Source of the DNA: Shimia sp022448905
GTDB lineage: Bacteria; Pseudomonadota; Alphaproteobacteria; Rhodobacterales; Rhodobacteraceae
Reading direction: 5' to 3'
DNA length: 64,000 nucleotides
NCBI RefSeq assembly: GCF_047126315.1
Contig: NZ_CP138953.1
Coordinates: 3,410,001 to 3,474,000 of the forward strand
Shown here: piece after piece, positions 48,644 through 56,043 of the stretch
How positions within the stretch are numbered: the stretch's first letter is position 1
How the letters are laid out: every line of letters starts with the position of its first letter
Notes under the pieces: model-generated
Told to the model about the DNA's origin: nothing
The model's input: only the letters and a program-made list of their open reading frames with translations
The model's database searches: none
Translations under genes and position numbers: made by a program

Positions 48644-49444
48644 TCAGTCGCCCTCAAACACAGGCCGCTCCTTGGCGACAAAGGCATGATAAGCGCGGTG
48701 GAAATCCTGCCCCTGCATACAAATTGCCTGCGCCTGTGCTTCGGCCTCGATGGCCTGCTCAATCGACATCGACCATTCCTGCGCCAGCATGGTTTTGGTC
48801 ATCATATTGGCAAAGCCCGGCCCATCCGCGATGCGCCGCGCCAAGGCCTGCGCCTCGCCCATCAAAGCATCCGCCGCGACCACGCGGTTGAAATAGCCCC
48901 AGGCAAATCCTTCTTCCGCTGTCATCGCGCGGCCCAGATAGAGCAGTTCTGCCGCCCGGCCCTGTCCAATGATACGCGGCAGGATCGCGCACGCGCCCAT
49001 GTCACAGCCTGCCAGCCCGACGCGGTTGAACAGGAACGCCGTCTTGGCCTCCGGCGTGGCAATGCGCAGATCCGACGCCATCGAAATGATCGCCCCCGCG
49101 CCCGCACAAACCCCGTCCACCGCCGCGATGATCGGCTTGCCGCAGTTCGCCATGGCTTTGACCAGATCGCCGGTCATGCGGGTGAAGGCCAAAAGCTCTT
49201 TCATACTCATCTTGGTCAGCGGGCCGATGATGTCATGCACATCGCCACCGGAGCTGAAATTGCCGCCGTTGGGGGCAAAGACCACCGCTTTGACTTCATC
49301 ATCATAACTCAAATCGCGGAACCAGTCGCGCAGCTCGGCATAACTGTCAAAGGTGAGCGGGTTTTTCCGCTCCGGGCGGTTCAGTTGCACCGTCGCGATG
49401 CCGTCCACAACACTGCACAAAAAGTGCTCCACATCCGTGCGCAT
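48644..49444 (-). CDS. Enoyl-CoA hydratase family protein
   Basis: A 266-residue crotonase-fold protein. The oxyanion-hole region is VVFAPNGGNFSSGGDVHDII, the active-site stretch is KPIIAAVDGVCAGAGAIISM with ASDLRIATPEAKTAFLFNRV, and GLAGCDMGACAILPRIIGQG follows. In context it may hydrate or open the ring of a cyclohexenoyl-CoA intermediate of the anthraniloyl-CoA route. It lies three bases after the MarR gene stop on the same strand. Confidence 0.88.
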   Translation of the reverse strand: MRTDVEHFLCSVVDGIATVQLNRPERKNPLTFDSYAELRDWFRDLSYDDEVKAVVFAPNGGNFSSGGDVHDIIGPLTKMSMKELLAFTRMTGDLVKAMANCGKPIIAAVDGVCAGAGAIISMASDLRIATPEAKTAFLFNRVGLAGCDMGACAILPRIIGQGRAAELLYLGRAMTAEEGFAWGYFNRVVAADALMGEAQALARRIADGPGFANMMTKTMLAQEWSMSIEQAIEAEAQAQAICMQGQDFHRAYHAFVAKERPVFEGD

Positions 49445-49447
49445 CGC

Positions 49448-49909
49448 TCAGATCTCCCTGTCTTCCAATGTCTCAATCAGCCGCTCCAGACGGGTCGCCA
49501 TGCCGTCCACATCGTCTGCGCCAAGACCGCCAAGCATCTCGTTAAGCCAGCTTTCGTGGGTCGCAGCATGGTCTGCAAAGGCGGCGATGCCCTTGTCAGT
49601 CAGCTTCACCAGCGAGGCCCGGCGATCTCCGGGAACCGCCACCCGTTGCGCCAAGCCTTCATCGGACAGCTTGTCCACAATGCCGGTGACATTGCCATTA
49701 GACACGCGCAGCAAATCACTGATCTGGCTCATCTTTTGCCCTTCCGGGAAGCGCGCCAGAACCGACATCACGTCAAACCGTGGCAAAGTGCTGTCAAACT
49801 CGCGGCGCAGGCGGCGGCGGATTTCATCTTCGATCATGCCGGAGGCTTTCAGAAGCTTCAGCCAAAGCCGCAGCCGCTCTTTGCTCAGGTCATTTTGTGT
49901 CTCGGTCAT
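49448..49909 (-). CDS. MarR family transcriptional regulator
   Basis: A 153-residue winged-helix protein: RLRREFDSTLPRFDVMSVLA, FPEGQKMSQISDLLRVSNGN (recognition helix region) and LAQRVAVPGDRRASLVKLTD (wing). It lies inside the anthranilate operon, its start overlapping the SDR stop by four bases. Similar MarR proteins repress aromatic acid operons and release DNA on binding the CoA ester, which would suit this cluster. ATG 49909 is the natural start; the frame is open to 49975. Confidence 0.87.
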   Translation of the reverse strand: MTETQNDLSKERLRLWLKLLKASGMIEDEIRRRLRREFDSTLPRFDVMSVLARFPEGQKMSQISDLLRVSNGNVTGIVDKLSDEGLAQRVAVPGDRRASLVKLTDKGIAAFADHAATHESWLNEMLGGLGADDVDGMATRLERLIETLEDREI

Positions 49910-50664
49910 ACTTCCCCTCCCGACAGGGTCATGGCGTGGCCGTTTACAGAACGCGCCGCGTCTTCGCACAGCCACAGCGCGGCGCCTGCGACCTCATCCA
50001 CCTCGATAAACCGCCCCTGCGGGTTGCCCCGCGTGAGGCTGGCGCGGGCTTTTTCCGCGCTCATACCGGTCTTCGCTACGATGTTTGCAATCGAGCGGTC
50101 CAGCATCGGCGTGTCGACAAATCCCGGGCAAATCGCGTTGGCGGTGACGCCGCTGTCGCCCAATTCGATGGCCACGGAGCGGGTCAGCCCCACAACCCCA
50201 TGTTTGGCGGCGCAGTAGCCGCTCACATAAGGGTAGCCTTTGAGGCCAGCGGTGGAGGCCACGGCGATCAACCGTCCCCAGCCTGCCGCCTGCATATCCG
50301 GCAGCGCCGCCTGCCAGACGTTCACCACACCGGCCAGGTTCACATTCAACATGGCCGTCAGATGATCCGGTGTCATCTTGGCAAAAGGCACGCTCTCCGC
50401 CGCGCCGGCGTTCGCCACGACGATCTCGATCGGCCCGTCCAAAGCCCGCGCCTCGGCGAAGGCCGCACGTACGGCGTCTGCATCGGTCACGTCACAGACC
50501 TTCCAGCCGATGAACTTGTGTTTGCCCGCCACTTCGCGCAATGGCCCCTCGCGTCTGCCCACTACGGTGACCTTGGCACCGGCGTGCGCCATGGCCTCCG
50601 CGATCGCAGCGCCAACGCCGGTGCCGCCGCCTGTCACCACCGCATGTTTGCCCGCAACACTCAT
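49906..50664 (-). CDS. SDR family dehydrogenase
   Basis: A 252-residue classical SDR: VTGGGTGVGAAIAEAMAHAG (cofactor), VANAGAAESVPF, VASTAGLKGYPYVSGYCAAK with Ser, Tyr and Lys of the active site, and ICPGFVDTPMLD. In the operon it likely acts as a 3-hydroxyacyl-CoA or cyclic-alcohol dehydrogenase on intermediates of anthranilate degradation. Its start overlaps the monooxygenase/reductase stop by four bases. Confidence 0.88.
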   Translation of the reverse strand: MSVAGKHAVVTGGGTGVGAAIAEAMAHAGAKVTVVGRREGPLREVAGKHKFIGWKVCDVTDADAVRAAFAEARALDGPIEIVVANAGAAESVPFAKMTPDHLTAMLNVNLAGVVNVWQAALPDMQAAGWGRLIAVASTAGLKGYPYVSGYCAAKHGVVGLTRSVAIELGDSGVTANAICPGFVDTPMLDRSIANIVAKTGMSAEKARASLTRGNPQGRFIEVDEVAGAALWLCEDAARSVNGHAMTLSGGEV

Positions 50665-52955
50665 ACCCGGATCATCTCCGCTTCACGGTCTGCCAAGCGC
50701 CAGGCCTGATCCCGCCCCGCCTCGTAAGGCTTGGGCCAAGTGGCATGGCGGTCCCCAATCCGCGCCGCCTCATGGTGCAGCCAATAAGGATCGGCCAGAT
50801 GTGGACGGCCCACCGCCACCAAGTCTGCCCGTCCTGCAATCAGGATCGAATTGGCGTGATCCGCCTCATAAATGTTGCCCACCGCCATGGTTGGAAGACC
50901 CGCCTCGTTGCGGATGCGGTCGCTGAACGGCGTCTGGAACATACGGCCATAGACCGGCTTGGCCTCGGTGCTGGTTTGCCCCGCGCTCACGTCGATGATA
51001 TCCGCTCCCGCCGCGCGGAAGGCTTTGGCAATCTCCACCGCCTCCTGCGGGGTTACGCCATCCTCACCGACCCAATCACTGGCCGAAATCCGCACCGACA
51101 TGGGCTTTTCTGATGGCCAGACCGCCCGCATCGCTGCGAACACTTCCAGCGGATACCGCAAGCGGTTTTCCAGGCTGCCGCCATATGTGTCGTCGCGCTG
51201 ATTGCTCACCGGTGAGATGAAGCTAGAGATCAGATAGCCGTGCGCCGCGTGCAATTCGATCATGTCAAAGCCAGCGCGCTCTGCCATTTCCGCCGCTGCC
51301 ACAAACTGCGCCTTGATCGCATCCATATCTGCGCGCGTCGCGGCCCGTGGCACAGCTTTGTTTTCGCTCCACGGGATCGCTGAGGCTGAGACCAGTTCCC
51401 AATTGCCCTCTTTCAACGGCGCATCCATGATCTCCCAACCCACCTGCGTGGAGCCCTTGCGCCCAGAGTGGCCAATCTGACAGCAGATCTTCGCGTCCGT
51501 CTCGGCATGCACAAAATCCGTCAACCGCCGCCACGCCGCCTCATGCTCGGGCGCATAAAGCCCCGGACAGCCTGGCGTGATCCGCCCCTCAGCACTCACA
51601 CAGGTCATCTCGGTGTAGACCAGCCCGGCCCCACCCTTAGCGCGCTCCCCGTAGTGGATCAAATGCCAGTCGGTTGGACAGCCATCCACCGCCTTGTACT
51701 GCGCCATGGGTGAGACCACGATGCGGTTAGCCAGTTCCATATCGCGCATCTTGTATGGGGCAAACATTGGCGCGCGCACCGGAGCCTCCGCAGGTGCCCC
51801 CGCCTGATCCTGAAACCATTTTTCCGCGGACTTAAGCCAGTCCGCATCCCGCAAGCGCAGGTTCTCGTGGCTGATGCGCTGACTGCGCGTCAGCAGCGAA
51901 TAGTTGAACTGCACAGGGTCCAGATCGAGGTAGCGCTCCACCTCCTCAAACCACTCCAGCGAGTTGCGCGCCGCCGACTGCAGCCGCAACACATCCAGCC
52001 GCCGCTCGTCTTGATAACGCTCAAAAGCCCCTTCCATGGTTGGTTCGGAATGCAGGAACTCCGCCAGTGCAATGGCACTGTCAAACGCCAGCCGCGAGCC
52101 GGACCCAATCGAGAAATGCGCCGTGGCGGAGGCATCACCCAGCAGCACCACATTTTCGTGGTGCCATTTCTCACACAGCACCCGCGGGAAATTCATGAAC
52201 ACAGCCGAGCCACGCAAATGCGCCGCGTTGCTCATCAACTCGTGCCCACCAAGATGGTCGGCAAAGACCGCGCGGCAGGTCTCAACAATCTCTTCTTTGG
52301 ACATGTCTTCGAACCCGAAGCTGTCCCAGGTCTCCTGCCCGCACTCCACGATGAAGGTCGCCGTCTCATCATCAAACTGATAGACATGCGCCCAGATCCA
52401 ACCGTGCTGCGTTTTCTCAAAGATGAAGGTGAAGGCGTCGTCAAACTTCTGATGCGTGCCAAGCCAGACAAATTTACATGCGCGCACGTCGATCTCTGGC
52501 TTGAAGTGGTCTGCGTAAGCTTCCCGCACGCGGCTGTTCAAGCCGTCACAACCAACAACCAGATCATACTCCGCGCGGATCGCTTCGATGTCGTCAAACT
52601 CGGTCTCAAACCGCATCTCGACACCCAACTCCCGCGCGCGCTCCTGCAACAGGATCAGCATCTGCTTGCGGCCAATCCCGGCAAATCCATGCCCACCGGA
52701 CACCGTGCGCACGCCGTCATGCACCACCGCAATGTCATCCCAATAGGCAAAATGATCGCGAATACTCTGAGCCGATTTGGGATCATTGACCTGCAGGTTC
52801 TCTAGCGCATCATCAGACAGCACCACGCCCCAACCAAAGGTGTCATTGGCGCGGTTGCGCTCGATCACTACAATCTCATGCGACGGGTCGCGCAGCTTCA
52901 TTGATATGGCAAAGTAAAGTCCAGCGGGACCACCGCCCAAACACGCAACTCGCAT
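50661..52955 (-). CDS. 2-aminobenzoyl-CoA monooxygenase/reductase (bifunctional)
   Basis: A 764-residue fusion of two flavoenzymes. The first half is an FAD monooxygenase: MRVACLGGGPAGLYFAISMK, the GD motif region ENVVLLGDASATAHFSIGSG and substrate-binding DYDLVVGCDGLNSRVREAYA-like sequence. The second half, from about residue 390, is an old-yellow-enzyme reductase: PMFAPYKMRDMELANRIVVS, HLIHYGERAKGGAGLVYTEM and GFDMIELHAAHGYLISSFIS. This layout is that of the enzyme that dearomatises 2-aminobenzoyl-CoA in aerobic anthranilate degradation (also annotated salicylyl-CoA 5-hydroxylase). GGAGGGG favours ATG 52955. It heads the operon. Confidence 0.9.
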   Translation of the reverse strand: MRVACLGGGPAGLYFAISMKLRDPSHEIVVIERNRANDTFGWGVVLSDDALENLQVNDPKSAQSIRDHFAYWDDIAVVHDGVRTVSGGHGFAGIGRKQMLILLQERARELGVEMRFETEFDDIEAIRAEYDLVVGCDGLNSRVREAYADHFKPEIDVRACKFVWLGTHQKFDDAFTFIFEKTQHGWIWAHVYQFDDETATFIVECGQETWDSFGFEDMSKEEIVETCRAVFADHLGGHELMSNAAHLRGSAVFMNFPRVLCEKWHHENVVLLGDASATAHFSIGSGSRLAFDSAIALAEFLHSEPTMEGAFERYQDERRLDVLRLQSAARNSLEWFEEVERYLDLDPVQFNYSLLTRSQRISHENLRLRDADWLKSAEKWFQDQAGAPAEAPVRAPMFAPYKMRDMELANRIVVSPMAQYKAVDGCPTDWHLIHYGERAKGGAGLVYTEMTCVSAEGRITPGCPGLYAPEHEAAWRRLTDFVHAETDAKICCQIGHSGRKGSTQVGWEIMDAPLKEGNWELVSASAIPWSENKAVPRAATRADMDAIKAQFVAAAEMAERAGFDMIELHAAHGYLISSFISPVSNQRDDTYGGSLENRLRYPLEVFAAMRAVWPSEKPMSVRISASDWVGEDGVTPQEAVEIAKAFRAAGADIIDVSAGQTSTEAKPVYGRMFQTPFSDRIRNEAGLPTMAVGNIYEADHANSILIAGRADLVAVGRPHLADPYWLHHEAARIGDRHATWPKPYEAGRDQAWRLADREAEMIRV

Positions 52956-53146
52956 CATCCCCTCCAATGTCGACTTGCGGAGCGGCAAGCGCCCCGTCGC
53001 TGACTTCACGCTAGGATGAGTCGCAATTTACTTCAAGCTTGAAATTTCTAACCTGTGAATTTCTCAAGCATCCCTTCCGCCACGCACCCCATTGCGCAAT
53101 GTCTCCCGCCGTGGTTCGATCCGCGTGAGTTTCGAAAGGACGCGCC

Positions 53147-54229
53147 ATGACTCTGCCTGCCACAATGACTGCCATGATCCTCACTGGTCACGGCGGTATG
53201 GACAAATACGAATGGCGCACCGATTGGCCGGTACCATCGGTTGGCGCAGGCGAGGTTCTCGTGCGGGTCAAAGCTTGCGGCATGAACAACACCGATGTGA
53301 ACACCCGCGCGGGTTGGTATTCCAAGGCGGTCACCGGCGCGACGGACAGTTCGGCAGAGGAAGCGCCGGACGGCGACGATCCCAGTTGGGGTGGCAAGCC
53401 GCTCGCTTTCCCGCGCATTCAGGGTGCCGACATCTGTGGAGAAGTAGTGGCTGTGGGCGATGGCGTGGATGCCGCCCGCATTGGCGAACGGATCATCACC
53501 GATTGCTGGTTGCGCGACCCGGACAACCTCACGGACAAAACCAAAACCGGCTATGTTGGCTCCGAATGTGACGGTGGCTTTGCCCAGTATTGCGTGCTGC
53601 CCTCGCGCAATGCCTTGGCGGTCAACAGCCCGCTTTCGGATGCCGAACTGGCCACCTTCTCCTGCTCATACTCCACCGCCGAAGGCATGCTGACCCGCGC
53701 GAAAGTCAGTGAGGCCGACACTGTGCTGGTGCCAGGTGCCTCCGGCGGCGTTGGTGGGGCCGTGGTGCAGCTTGCCAAACGCCGCGGCGCGCGGGTGATT
53801 GCCATGGCGAGCGAGGCGAAACACGAGGCCGTGGCAAAACTTGGCCCCGACCGCATCCTGCCGCGCGCGCCAGAGAACCTGCGTGCCGCCTTGGGTGATG
53901 AGAAAATCACCGTTGTAGGCGACGTTGTTGGCGGCCCCTATTGGCCGACATTGATTGACGTGCTGGAACGCGGCGGGCGCTACACCTGCTCCGGCGCCAT
54001 CGCAGGGCCGATGGTCGGTCTGGACCTGCGCACGCTCTATCTGCGCGACCTGACGTTTACCGGCTCCACGGTGATTGATCTCGAGGTCATGCCTAATCTG
54101 ATCCGCTACATCGAAGCCGGGGACATCCAGCCAGCCTTGGCCGCGACCTATCCGCTCGCCGATCTGGTGGCCGCGCAAACCGCCTTCATCGCCAAAAAAC
54201 ACACCGGCAATATCGTGGTTTTACCATGA
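53147..54229 (+). CDS. Zinc-binding alcohol dehydrogenase family protein (MDR)
   Basis: A 360-residue medium-chain dehydrogenase: MILTGHGGMDKYEWRTDWPV, CGMNNTDVNTRAGWY, FPRIQGADICGEVVAVGDGV and the cofactor loop LVPGASGGVGGAVVQLAKRR. The usual GHE zinc motif reads GAD and the structural-zinc cysteine cluster is lacking, so catalysis may be zinc-free. Substrate unknown. Its stop overlaps the DddQ-like gene by four bases, tying it functionally to that gene. Upstream is the divergent start of the anthranilate operon. Confidence 0.85.
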   Translation: MTLPATMTAMILTGHGGMDKYEWRTDWPVPSVGAGEVLVRVKACGMNNTDVNTRAGWYSKAVTGATDSSAEEAPDGDDPSWGGKPLAFPRIQGADICGEVVAVGDGVDAARIGERIITDCWLRDPDNLTDKTKTGYVGSECDGGFAQYCVLPSRNALAVNSPLSDAELATFSCSYSTAEGMLTRAKVSEADTVLVPGASGGVGGAVVQLAKRRGARVIAMASEAKHEAVAKLGPDRILPRAPENLRAALGDEKITVVGDVVGGPYWPTLIDVLERGGRYTCSGAIAGPMVGLDLRTLYLRDLTFTGSTVIDLEVMPNLIRYIEAGDIQPALAATYPLADLVAAQTAFIAKKHTGNIVVLP

Positions 54230-54825
54230 CATCAGAGGTATTTGATCTACTGCTCAACGCAGTAAGGGCCACGCATGAAGCCCACCCTGACTTGTCCGAC
54301 TTCTGCGCCTTCCCCGAATATGTATGGCAAAACCCGTTCACCCCGCGAACCGTAAGGGCCAGCACAGAGATGCAACGCGCGCCAGGGCAAACCATCGAAG
54401 CGCTCGCAGTCATGCGAGACGCGCTTTTGGCGGCGGCGCCCAGCGCCAACTGGCTGGACGTCTATCAGGACACGGATATCGGAGAAGATTTCCTCACCCG
54501 TTTTGGCTTCTTTGGTCTGATCGGGGACACCGCGCCATTCATGAGCGACACGATGCGCGCCTGGATGGTCTACATGCCCGCTGGCCTGCATTATCCCTTC
54601 CACCAGCATCCTGCGGAGGAGATGTACCTTGTGGTCTCCGGCAGCGCTGAATTTCAACGCGCGGGCCATCCGCCTAAACTGCTGGGGCCTGGCGACACCG
54701 TATTTCATGCCAGCAATGAGCCACACGCCACAATAACGCATGACAGCCCACTGATGGCTTATGTGATCTGGCGCAATCGATTTGAGACGCCGCCTGTTTT
54801 GACCACTGCTGAGACCGGGGCATGA
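54226..54825 (+). CDS. DddQ-like cupin, candidate DMSP lyase
   Basis: A 199-residue protein with one cupin domain. Residues Tyr123, His126, His128, Glu132 and Tyr134 (in YPFHQHPAEEMY) and His167 (in NEPHATITH) match, with a constant offset of about three, the metal and catalytic residues of the DMSP lyase DddQ (Tyr120, His123, His125, Glu129, Tyr131, His163 region). DddQ cleaves dimethylsulfoniopropionate to dimethylsulfide and acrylate. The residue numbering of DddQ is recalled from the literature. Related cupin-DLL proteins with other substrates exist, so activity must be tested. It overlaps the MDR gene before it and the DUF1801 gene after it by four bases each. Confidence 0.73.
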   Translation: MTSEVFDLLLNAVRATHEAHPDLSDFCAFPEYVWQNPFTPRTVRASTEMQRAPGQTIEALAVMRDALLAAAPSANWLDVYQDTDIGEDFLTRFGFFGLIGDTAPFMSDTMRAWMVYMPAGLHYPFHQHPAEEMYLVVSGSAEFQRAGHPPKLLGPGDTVFHASNEPHATITHDSPLMAYVIWRNRFETPPVLTTAETGA

Positions 54826-55214
54826 AAGAATCAGATGTGGAGGACTATTTTGCAAACCTACCAGCGTCTCCCCGTGCGGCCTGTCTCGCGTTGCAATCCC
54901 TGATCCGGCGGGCTGCCACCATCGCAGACATACCGCTCACAGAAACCCTCAAATGGGGACAGCCAAGCTTTGCGCCTCCCAAGCGCATCGGCACGCCGAT
55001 CCGGCTGAGCTGGTCGGCCAAATCGCCAGATCGCGTCGAATTTCTGGTACATTGCCAGACAACGCTGGTAGAGGCCTGGCGGCACAGGTTTGGCGATTTG
55101 TTTGACTACGACGGGACGCGCGCAGTCCACATCCCACTTGGGCAACCTCTGCCGGAAGAGGCCTTGCACATCATGGCGATGATGGCGCTGACCTACCATC
55201 AGAAAAAGGGCTGA
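54822..55214 (+). CDS. DUF1801 domain protein
   Basis: A 130-residue protein of the DUF1801/YdhG-like fold: IADIPLTETLKWGQPSFAPP then RIGTPIRLSWSAKSPDRVEF and a C-terminal helix EEALHIMAMMALTYHQ. The family binds small ligands but its biochemical role is unknown. Its start overlaps the DddQ-like stop by four bases, making a three-gene operon 53147-55214. It ends two bases from the convergent xdhC. Confidence 0.82.
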   Translation: MKESDVEDYFANLPASPRAACLALQSLIRRAATIADIPLTETLKWGQPSFAPPKRIGTPIRLSWSAKSPDRVEFLVHCQTTLVEAWRHRFGDLFDYDGTRAVHIPLGQPLPEEALHIMAMMALTYHQKKG

Positions 55215-55215
55215 G

Positions 55216-56043
55216 TTACGTCCGGACCTCAACCAATTGATCCACCGACACGGTGGTCAAGGCCGTCATCACGTCCGCCACAACCATGGCGGCAATCACC
55301 TCGGGGCGCTTGTCTGTGCTGCCGCCTGCCCCAATTGGGCAATGCAGCGCCGCCGCGCTCAGCCCATCACATTCGGATTGCGCAAAGCGCTCAAACTTCA
55401 CCCGTTTGGTGGCAGAGCCAATCATGCCGACCCAGCGCGCGTCCTGGCGGGTCAATCCCTCAGCCGTCAGCAGAAAGTCCAGCGCATGATCGTGGGTCAG
55501 CACAATAAAGGCACTGCCCGCAGGCGCGCCGCGCACCTCGGCTTCGGGTAAAGCGGTCAGGCGTTTTTCGACGTTGGCCTGCGACAGCCCCAACTCTTCT
55601 GTGCGGCTATCCACCAGAAGACAACGCACCGGCAAATGCTGGAACAGACTGGCCAGCGCCCGGCCCACATGGCCCGCGCCAAAGACGTAGACATGAGGCA
55701 ATGCGGCCTCTTGTGCCTCAACCTCTGCCACTAGATTGGCACGCGCCGCGCTGTCCATTTCGGTGAGCGTGATTTCCACACGCCCGCCACAGCACTGGCC
55801 GATCTCTGGCCCCAAAGGCACATCCATGAAGCCGGAGGACTGACTTAGTTTCAGCAACTTACGCGCCTCATCTAAAGCCATGTACTCGAGTTGCCCGCCG
55901 CCAATGGTGCCGACCATTGCCATTGGCGACACCACCATCACAGCGCCTTCTTCACGCGGAGAACTGCCACGCACGCGGGTGATCTCCACCCGCATGGCCC
56001 GCGCTTCGCGCTCCAGAAATGCTATGAGGTCGGCCGCTTTCAT
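55216..56043 (-). CDS. xdhC: Xanthine dehydrogenase accessory protein XdhC
   Basis: A 275-residue XdhC/CoxI-family protein that inserts sulfurated molybdenum cofactor into xanthine dehydrogenase. The N-terminal part contains ITRVRGSSPREEGAVMVVSP, GTIGGGQLEYMALDEARKL and GPEIGQCCGGRVEIT; the C-terminal Rossmann domain has HVYVFGAGHVGRALASLFQH and WVGMIGSATKRVKF with CPIGAGGSTDKRPEVIAAMV. It overlaps xdhB by four bases at the end of the operon. Confidence 0.92.
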   Translation of the reverse strand: MKAADLIAFLEREARAMRVEITRVRGSSPREEGAVMVVSPMAMVGTIGGGQLEYMALDEARKLLKLSQSSGFMDVPLGPEIGQCCGGRVEITLTEMDSAARANLVAEVEAQEAALPHVYVFGAGHVGRALASLFQHLPVRCLLVDSRTEELGLSQANVEKRLTALPEAEVRGAPAGSAFIVLTHDHALDFLLTAEGLTRQDARWVGMIGSATKRVKFERFAQSECDGLSAAALHCPIGAGGSTDKRPEVIAAMVVADVMTALTTVSVDQLVEVRT

